NCBI RefSeq assembly: GCF_020400725.1
Contig: NZ_JAINVG010000012.1
Span: 62,001 to 126,000 of the forward strand
Length of the DNA: 64,000 nucleotides
Origin: Streptomyces sp. NK15101
GTDB lineage: Bacteria > Actinomycetota > Actinomycetes > Streptomycetales > Streptomycetaceae
Reading direction: 5' to 3'
In this document: positions 58,495 through 64,000 of the stretch, piece by piece
Position numbering within the stretch: position 1 is the stretch's first letter
How the letters are laid out: every line of letters starts with the position of its first letter
Notes under the pieces: generated by a model
Seen by the model: only the letters and a program-made list of their open reading frames with translations
Told to the model about the DNA's origin: nothing
Databases searched by the model: none
Made by a program: the position numbers and the translations under genes

Positions 58495-58858
58495 GTTGAC
58501 CGCTGACAGCCTAGCGGATGGGGGTGACGCAGGTCGCCCCAGTTCCCGTCGAGTGCCCGTGGAGGTCGGCGGGTGGGCTCGGAGGTGCCTCTGACCTGGG
58601 TTGTTCCTGCGGTCGAGTGGAGGGCGGTCTGGGTTTTCGTGTCGTCCGCCGTTCGGGGCGGGTGGTGGGCGGGGCGTGCGACCACGCCTGCGTCGACGAG
58701 GTCCGCACCGGCTGCGACCGCGGGGTGTTCTCTCCGGGGAGGGGTCGTTGCCCGCCGTCGAGGCCGCCCGTTCCGCGTCCAGCGAGTGCGCGACCCCGGG
58801 TGGTGAGCCCGCGACGACGTCTTCACGCCGACCCGTCCGCAAGCCTGAATCGGCTGGA
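58495..58858. other. Gene-free stretch
   Basis: 364 bases upstream of the tRNA gene show no ORF with convincing codon usage, no repeat and no structured element that I can identify. The tRNA promoter should lie in its first 60 bases. Confidence 0.5.
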
Positions 58859-59253
58859 ATGCGCCTTTTGTTGAGTAGTGGGGGAGGTCACGACGCCTAC
58901 GGCCGGGTCGTCATCGACCTCGGCGCCGGCGCCGTTTCCGGGGGGATCGCCGGCGAGCAGACCACGCCGCGTCATCGGGGCGAGGAGGGCTCGCGGATCC
59001 AGGTGCCGATCCAGGGCGACCCGTACCTGAAGGTCGGTCACCCCCTGCCGGCCGAGACTTTCGACGTGAACTGCCGGTCCACGTACACGAGCCCGCGCCC
59101 GCAGGCCTTCTTCTGCCCCAGCCCCAGGGGGCGGGCGCTCGGCTACGGCTTCGAGGGCGGCAACGCCTTCGGTTCGCCCTCCGGGCGCACTCCTCGTGCG
59201 AGGTCTTCGAGCCGACCGCTCCCCACCGGATCGTCATGGACATCGATCACTGA
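58859..59253 (+). pseudogene. Truncated or frameshifted gene of unknown function
   Basis: Codon usage is coding-like from about 58905 to 59170 (VIDLGAGAVSGGIAGEQTTP, GSRIQVPIQGDPYLKVGHPL, ALGYGFEGGNAF). It then shifts by one base to a frame ending RAHSSCEVFEPTAPHRIVMD to TGA 59251. Inserting one C near 59170 would give one continuous protein. The N-terminus is also unclear: ATG 58859 is followed by Gly-rich nonsense, and a strong GGGGGAGG (~58881-58888) has no standard start after it. Family not recognised. Confidence 0.45.
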
Positions 59254-59266
59254 TCCGGGAAGGATG

Positions 59267-59301
59267 ACGACCGGCCGTCGGCTCAGCCGGCGGCCGGTCG
59301 T
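59267..59301 (+). terminator. Intrinsic terminator
   Basis: An 11-bp perfect stem (ACGACCGGCCG and its complement) with a 13-base loop lies between the degenerate gene and the next ligase. Confidence 0.7.
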
Positions 59302-59330
59302 GTTCTCTGGTCCCGGACAAGGAGGTCCTC

Positions 59331-61007
59331 GTGACGACGATCGGTGGGATCGAGCGGCTCTGCGCGCCCGGGGCGCCCTTCGCCGTCGAGGACGGGGCGT
59401 ACGCGGGCGGGCCGCGGACGCTGAGGGAGTTCGCCGAGGTGACCTGGGCCCACGGGGACCGGGTCTTCCTCGTGTCCGAGGACACGCGGATGACCTACCG
59501 GGAGTTCTTCGACGCGGCCTGCGGGCTCGCGCGCCGGCTCGTCGGCGAGTACGGGCTGCGGCCGGGGGACCGGGCCGTCGTGGCCATGCGGAACCTGCCC
59601 GAGTGGCACGTCGCCTTCTGGGCCGCGCAGCTCGCCGGGCTCGTCGCCGTGCCCCTCAACGCCTGGTGGACCGAGGACGAGCTCGCGTACGCGCTCGACG
59701 ACTGCTCGCCCGGGGTGCTGCTCGTCGACGGGGAGCGGGTCGGGCGGGTGCGGAAGTGGGCCGTGCGGAACGGGGTGCCCGGGATCGTCTTCCGCGGGGA
59801 GACCGGGGAGACCGGGGAGACCGGGGAGGGCTCCGCTGTCGGGGAGCCCGAGGAGGGGTTCGTCGCGTACGTCCCGGACACCGATCCGGTGCTCGGGCCG
59901 CCGCCCGTCGACGTCCTGCCCGAGCACGACGCCACCATCATCTACACCTCCGGCACCACCGGGCGGCCCAAGGGGGCCGTCGCCACGCACCGCGCGCAGG
60001 CCGGGGCCGCCATGAACCCGCGGTACTTCGCCGCCGCCGCGGCCCTCGCGCGCGGGGAGGTGCCGGGGACGGGGCCGGCGATCGTGTCCCTGACCGTGTT
60101 CCCGTTCTTCCACGTGGCCGCGTTCACGTCGTTCTACGCCGTCATGGCGGCCGGCGGGGCCCTGGTGATGATGCGGAAGTGGGACGCCGGGCGCGCACTC
60201 GAACTGATCCGGGACGAGGGCGTCACCCACTTCGCCGGAGTCCCCACCACCGCGCTCCAGCTGCTCGATCTCGCCCGGAGCACCGGCGACCCGCTGACGA
60301 GCCTCACGCTGCTCAGCACCGGGGGCGCCGCCGCCCCGCCCGGGATCGTCGCGGGGATCACCGAGGCGTACGGGGACCGGATCGTGCCCCGGAACGGGTA
60401 CGGGCTGACCGAGACCTGCGGCGGGGTCCTGGCGAACGTCGGCGCCGAGTACCGGGCCCACCCCGGGAGCGTCGGCCGGCCCTCGCCCGTCACCGAGGTG
60501 CGCGTCGAGCGGCCCGACGCCGAGGGCGTGGGGGAGCTGTGGCTGCGCGGGCAGTGCCTGGTCCGCGGGTACTGGGGGAACGAGGCCGCCACCCGTGCCG
60601 CCTTCACCGAGGACGGCTGGTTCCGGACCGGCGACCTCGCCCGCGTCGACGGGGAGGGGCGGGTCAGCGTCGTGGACCGGCTCACCGACATGGTGGTCCG
60701 CGGCGGCGAGAACGTGTACTGCGTCGAGGTCGAGGGAGTGCTGCAGGGGCACCCGGACGTCGTCGACGCCGCCGTGCTCGGGGTGCCGCACCCGCTGCTC
60801 GGGGAGGAGGTCGTGGCCGTCGTGCGGCTGCGGCCCGGCGCGGACGCGGGCGCCGGGGCGACCGAGGCGCTGCGGGCGCACGCGGGGAAGCGCCTCGCCG
60901 CCTTCAAGGTGCCCGCCCGGATCCTCGTACGGGCGGAGGAGCTGCCCCGGAACCCGACCGGGAAGATCCTCAAGCGGGAGCTGCGGGAGCTCATCGAGGC
61001 CGGGTGA
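59331..61007 (+). CDS. AMP-dependent acyl-CoA synthetase (class I adenylating)
   Basis: A 558-residue ANL-superfamily ligase. YTSGTTGRPKGAV (~205-217), FFHVAAFTSFYAVM, GYGLTETCGG, RTGDLA and DRLTDMVVRGGENVYCVEVE are present, with the A10 lysine in NPTGKILKRE. A GETGETGETG run (in-frame 9-bp repeats) is in the N-terminal half. Medium- or branched-chain acid activation is likely; specificity cannot be read. GTG follows AAGGAGG. No TCTGACG operator upstream, so it is probably outside that regulon. Confidence 0.88.
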   Translation: MTTIGGIERLCAPGAPFAVEDGAYAGGPRTLREFAEVTWAHGDRVFLVSEDTRMTYREFFDAACGLARRLVGEYGLRPGDRAVVAMRNLPEWHVAFWAAQLAGLVAVPLNAWWTEDELAYALDDCSPGVLLVDGERVGRVRKWAVRNGVPGIVFRGETGETGETGEGSAVGEPEEGFVAYVPDTDPVLGPPPVDVLPEHDATIIYTSGTTGRPKGAVATHRAQAGAAMNPRYFAAAAALARGEVPGTGPAIVSLTVFPFFHVAAFTSFYAVMAAGGALVMMRKWDAGRALELIRDEGVTHFAGVPTTALQLLDLARSTGDPLTSLTLLSTGGAAAPPGIVAGITEAYGDRIVPRNGYGLTETCGGVLANVGAEYRAHPGSVGRPSPVTEVRVERPDAEGVGELWLRGQCLVRGYWGNEAATRAAFTEDGWFRTGDLARVDGEGRVSVVDRLTDMVVRGGENVYCVEVEGVLQGHPDVVDAAVLGVPHPLLGEEVVAVVRLRPGADAGAGATEALRAHAGKRLAAFKVPARILVRAEELPRNPTGKILKRELRELIEAG

Positions 61008-61037
61008 CCCGGTGCCGTGCCGAGTCTGCCGGAGGCC

Positions 61038-62309
61038 TCACCGCCGGGTGATCCGGACCCGGTACGTTCCCGCCCCGTCCTCGTCGAGGACGGTGATGCG
61101 GATGCCGTTGGCGTGGTCCGTGAAGGTCTCGCCGGGGCCGTACGGGGCGTCCGACAGTTCCGCGTGGACGTTGGCCCGGCGGGTGCAGCCGCCGCTGGCC
61201 CGGTCGCTGTCGGCCACGGTCACCGGGCCGTGGCCGGTGTCCACGTCGGACTCCACCCGGTAGACGAGGACGCCCTGCTCGCAGACGGCCTCGTCGTTGC
61301 CGTCCTTGCTGCGGACCTCGACGGCGTATCCGGAGGTGCCGGAGAGCGGGACGAAGGCGAGCTTGGGGCCTCCGGAGACCGCGAGCGGGGTGAGGCTGTA
61401 GTCCCCGGTCCCGGGCGTCGAGGCGCAGCTGACCTGGTCGTTGTCCAGCCAGCCCAGCTTCCACTTGTGCCAGCCGAGGAGGTCGTTGTTGGCGCCCCAG
61501 TCCTCGGACATGATGTCCCAGTGGCCGACGGCCCCGCCGCCGTCGGAGGTGTAGAGGTCGGGCAGACCGAAGACGTGGCCGTTCTCGTGGGGCAGGACGC
61601 GGTAGCCGGTCTCGGCGAAGCTGCCGGAGCCGTCGTCCTGGCGGCTGTAGACGAACGACGTGTTGGCGAGCGGCACGCCGTCGGCGTAGGGGGCGTCGTC
61701 GTTGCCGGAGAAGGTCACGGACAGGACGGTGTCGAGGGCGGAGGGCCCGGCGTTCGGCGTGACCAGGACGTTGACCAGGTCGTAGGTGCTGAAGTCCACC
61801 CGCGGGTCGGCGGTCTTCACGATGTCCTCGACGAGGGAGCGGTAGCCCGGCTCGTACGGTGAGCCGCGCTCTATGCCGTACGAGGAGAACGGCCGGGGCA
61901 TCCGCAGCCAGTCGGGTATCGGAGCCTCGGCCTGGTAGTGCAGGCGCCCGTACGAGCTGGTGCGGAACCAGTCGGCGGTCTGCGGGAAGAACTCCCGGAA
62001 GCGACCCATCGCCGTGCCGTCCCCGGGTGCGTCCGAGAAGTCGATCATCAGGTTGAGGGCCCTGACGCGGCCCGTGGAGCGCACGTACCCGGGGGCGGTG
62101 GGCAGCCCCTCCGACATCTGCACGCCCATCGTGGTGGTGATGCGGCACGGTCCCAGCTGGGCGCCGGTCGGCGCGGCGGCGACGGGGCCGGCCGAGGCCG
62201 GGGCGGGCCCGGGGAGGGTGGTGCTCGCCGAGGCGAGCAGGGTGAGGGAGAGCGCCGTGGCCGCCGCCAGGGCGACGGGTCTGCGTATCCGTCGGCGGGG
62301 GTGCTGCAT
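61038..62309 (-). CDS. Secreted M6-family metalloprotease
   Basis: A 423-residue exported protease. The signal peptide is VALAAATALSLTLLASASTTLPGPAPASA. The M6 domain has LMIDFSDAP, the zinc motif HENGHVFGLPDLY (His241, Glu242, His245), and HWDIMSEDWGANNDLLGWHKWKLGW with a Met-turn-like DIM. The C-terminal beta-domain (~330-423) binds surfaces or completes the fold. Relatives include immune inhibitor A. Convergent with the ligase gene. The role may be nutrient release or development. Confidence 0.88.
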   Translation of the reverse strand: MQHPRRRIRRPVALAAATALSLTLLASASTTLPGPAPASAGPVAAAPTGAQLGPCRITTTMGVQMSEGLPTAPGYVRSTGRVRALNLMIDFSDAPGDGTAMGRFREFFPQTADWFRTSSYGRLHYQAEAPIPDWLRMPRPFSSYGIERGSPYEPGYRSLVEDIVKTADPRVDFSTYDLVNVLVTPNAGPSALDTVLSVTFSGNDDAPYADGVPLANTSFVYSRQDDGSGSFAETGYRVLPHENGHVFGLPDLYTSDGGGAVGHWDIMSEDWGANNDLLGWHKWKLGWLDNDQVSCASTPGTGDYSLTPLAVSGGPKLAFVPLSGTSGYAVEVRSKDGNDEAVCEQGVLVYRVESDVDTGHGPVTVADSDRASGGCTRRANVHAELSDAPYGPGETFTDHANGIRITVLDEDGAGTYRVRITRR

Positions 62310-62571
62310 ACGTCGCCTCTCCGGTGGGGGCAGGTCGGCGCCGCGTTCCCTTCCGCGGGTCCGCGCCGTGCGATCAGCCTGGGTCGCGGGGGCCGGATGC
62401 GCGCGCCGGGTGGCCCGATCGTGGGTATTCCGCCGGACCGGGGATTTGTGAGCCAGGTCACATGGAGGCCGGGAAATAACCGGGGGCTCGCTCCCCGTTT
62501 ACGCCTGTGTCGAAGCAAGTGGGGATTCTTTCCCCGGATGAACCCCCAGATGACCGTGAGGAGGTCGTGGC

Positions 62572-63234
62572 GTGACCAGCGCCCCCGACACCGCGCCCGC
62601 CCGCCGTGTACCCCGCCCGCGGGCCGACGCCCTGCGCAACCGCGAGCGGATCGTGACGGCGGCCCGCGAGATGTTCGTAGAGTTCGGCTCCCAGGTGCCG
62701 TACGACGAGATCGCGCGCCGGGCCGGCGTCGGAAACGCCACCCTCTACCGGAACTTCCCCGAGCGCGCCGACCTCGTCCACGAGGTCGTCCTCTCGCTCA
62801 TGGGCCGCGTCATCGAGGTCGCCGAGCGGGCCGCCGAGGCGGAGGGCGACACCTTCGCCGCCCTCCGCAGCTTCGTCCACGGCGCCGCCGACGAGCGCGT
62901 CGGGGCCCTGTGTCCGATGCTCGAGGGCACCTTCGACAAGGACCACCCCGACCTGATCGCCGAGCGCGACCGTCTGGGGGAGGTCGTCGAGGGCCTCATC
63001 GAGCGGGCCCAGCGGGCCGGCCGCCTCCGCGCCGACGTGGGCCTCGGGGACCTGATGGTGGCGCTCTCCCAGCTCACCCGCCCGCTGCCCGGATCGGGCT
63101 GCGCCTCCTTCGACCGGTTCGTCCACCGCCATCTGCAGATCTTCCTCGACGGCCTGGAGATGCCCGCCCGCTCCGAGCTGCCCGGAAAGGCCGCGACCCT
63201 GGAGGACCTGCGACGAGACTCCTGCTCGTCGTGA
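62572..63234 (+). CDS. TetR-family regulator (SbtR-like C-terminal domain)
   Basis: A 220-residue TetR protein. Helix-turn-helix at ~20-68 (RERIVTAAREMFVEFGSQVP, then YDEIARRAGVGNATLYRNFPERADL). The C-terminal domain (ADERVGALCPMLEGTFDKDHP onward) is of the SbtR type. GTG follows GAGGAGG. It reads into an MFS exporter gene 88 bases downstream, so it likely represses that exporter in response to a drug. Drug unknown. Confidence 0.87.
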   Translation: MTSAPDTAPARRVPRPRADALRNRERIVTAAREMFVEFGSQVPYDEIARRAGVGNATLYRNFPERADLVHEVVLSLMGRVIEVAERAAEAEGDTFAALRSFVHGAADERVGALCPMLEGTFDKDHPDLIAERDRLGEVVEGLIERAQRAGRLRADVGLGDLMVALSQLTRPLPGSGCASFDRFVHRHLQIFLDGLEMPARSELPGKAATLEDLRRDSCSS

Positions 63235-63322
63235 CCTGACCCGACCCACGCCCCCGTCCTTACGCAACCCGCGCTTCTTTACGTCCTTTTTCACCAGTAC
63301 GCGCCAAGAGGTGGCTACCCCC

Positions 63323-64000
63323 ATGCCGAAAATCCCCGAGACGACCGCGGTCCAGGCCGACCCCGGCCGCTGGAAAGCCCTGATCTTCATCGCCCTCGCC
63401 CAGCTGATGGTCGTGCTCGACGCGACGATCGTGAACATCGCCCTGCCCTCCGCCCAGCAGGACCTGGGGATCTCGGACGGCAACCGGCAGTGGGTCATCA
63501 CCGCCTATGCCCTCGCCTTCGGCGGTCTGCTCCTCTTCGGCGGCCGCATCGCCGACCTGTGGGGCCGCAAGCGGACCTTCGTCACCGGTCTGATCGGCTT
63601 CGCCGCCGCCTCCGCCCTCGGCGGGGCCGCGACCGGCGAGGCGATGATGCTCGGTGCCCGCGCGCTCCAGGGCGCCTTCGGCGCGCTCCTCGCGCCCGCC
63701 GCGCTCTCGCTGCTCGCCGTGACCTTCACCGACGCCAAGGAGCGCGCGAAGGCCTTCGGCATCTACGGCGCGATCGCCGGCGGCGGCGGCGCCGTGGGCC
63801 TGATCCTCGGCGGCTTCCTCACCGAGTACCTGAACTGGCGCTGGACCTTCTTCGTCAACATCCCGTTCGCCGTGGTCGCCGCCGTCGGCGCGTACCTCGT
63901 CGTCCGTGAGCCCGCGGGCGGCCGCAACCGCTCGCCGCTCGACATCCCCGGCGTGATCCTCTCCACCCTCGGCCTGGTCGCGCTCGTCTACGGCTTCACG
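63323..64000 (+). CDS. DHA2-type MFS drug exporter (partial, cut by window end)
   Basis: The first 226 residues of a 14-helix EmrB/QacA-type antiporter. LMVVLDATIVNIALPSAQQDL in helix 1, WVITAYALAFGGLLLFGGRIADLWGRKR (motif A) and GARALQGAFGALLAPAALSLL are typical. GGGAVGLILGGFLTEYLNWRWTFFVNIP (motif C region) follows. No stop codon is reached before the window end. ATG 63323 with MPKIPETTAVQADPGRWK as its cytoplasmic start. The TetR gene just upstream is the likely regulator. Confidence 0.88.
   Translation, partial: MPKIPETTAVQADPGRWKALIFIALAQLMVVLDATIVNIALPSAQQDLGISDGNRQWVITAYALAFGGLLLFGGRIADLWGRKRTFVTGLIGFAAASALGGAATGEAMMLGARALQGAFGALLAPAALSLLAVTFTDAKERAKAFGIYGAIAGGGGAVGLILGGFLTEYLNWRWTFFVNIPFAVVAAVGAYLVVREPAGGRNRSPLDIPGVILSTLGLVALVYGFT

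Noticed and set aside
1-64000. CRISPR arrays, rRNA genes, PKS/NRPS clusters
   Set aside because: I found no regularly spaced direct repeats of CRISPR type, no rRNA-like sequence and no modular synthase domains; the short tandem arrays have no spacers.

Overview
The window is chromosomal DNA of a Streptomyces-type actinomycete. The DNA is very GC-rich, with G/C at nearly all third codon positions and frequent GTG starts. It also carries an AfsK/AfsR/AfsS regulatory set, an XRE-DUF397 pair, a GPP34 protein, a fused FO synthase (FbiC) and several F420-dependent enzymes. Identifications come from reading the sequence and from knowledge of protein families; no searches were run.

Layout. 0-10 kb: a cysteine-rich leader peptide before a cystine-type symporter, a TetR regulator with an acyl-CoA ligase, a PNPOx/FAD-monooxygenase pair, then a divergent thiolase and acyl-CoA dehydrogenase, a Ddn-like protein and a second TetR. 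10-26 kb: a two-domain VOC protein, an IS605-type transposase remnant, AfsK, a thiolase-DUF35-crotonase operon divergent from a FadD3-like ligase, three secreted or anchored proteins, and the AfsS-AfsR pair. 26-36 kb: catabolic genes (amidohydrolase, two LLM F420-type enzymes, SDR, N-acyl-D-amino-acid deacylase-like protein, aldehyde dehydrogenase). 36-48 kb: APC permease, two AhpD-like paralogues, two GNATs, a frameshifted small gene, another LLM enzyme, FO synthase, a DraG-like probable pseudoenzyme and an SSS symporter. 48-56 kb: an SDR and a divergent partner, DUF397/XRE/GPP34 genes, a D-Ala-D-Ala carboxypeptidase with a long acidic cytoplasmic arm, and a GT-C-like membrane protein. 56-58.5 kb: a 1.5-kb island between two copies of the tRNA-Arg(CCU) 3' end. 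58.5-64 kb: another acyl-CoA ligase, an M6 metalloprotease, and a TetR followed by a DHA2-type MFS exporter that runs off the window.

The most striking feature is a dispersed regulon. A palindrome, TCTGACGnnnCGTCAGA, occurs ten times, always beside the catabolic genes: both thiolases, the acyl-CoA dehydrogenase, the FadD3-like ligase, the amidohydrolase, two LLM operons, an SDR and the gene divergent from it. A weaker match overlaps the start codon of the TetR gene at 9504-10151, which is a candidate regulator. Together these genes look like a CoA-dependent, partly F420-dependent pathway for an alicyclic, terpenoid- or sterol-like carboxylic acid. Its substrate cannot be read from sequence.

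Other points of interest: probable cysteine attenuation of the TcyP-like symporter, repeated DQPT motifs in the carboxypeptidase arm that could be kinase targets, a DraG-like protein lacking the metal-binding aspartates, nested intergenic repeats, and short tandem repeats near gene ends.
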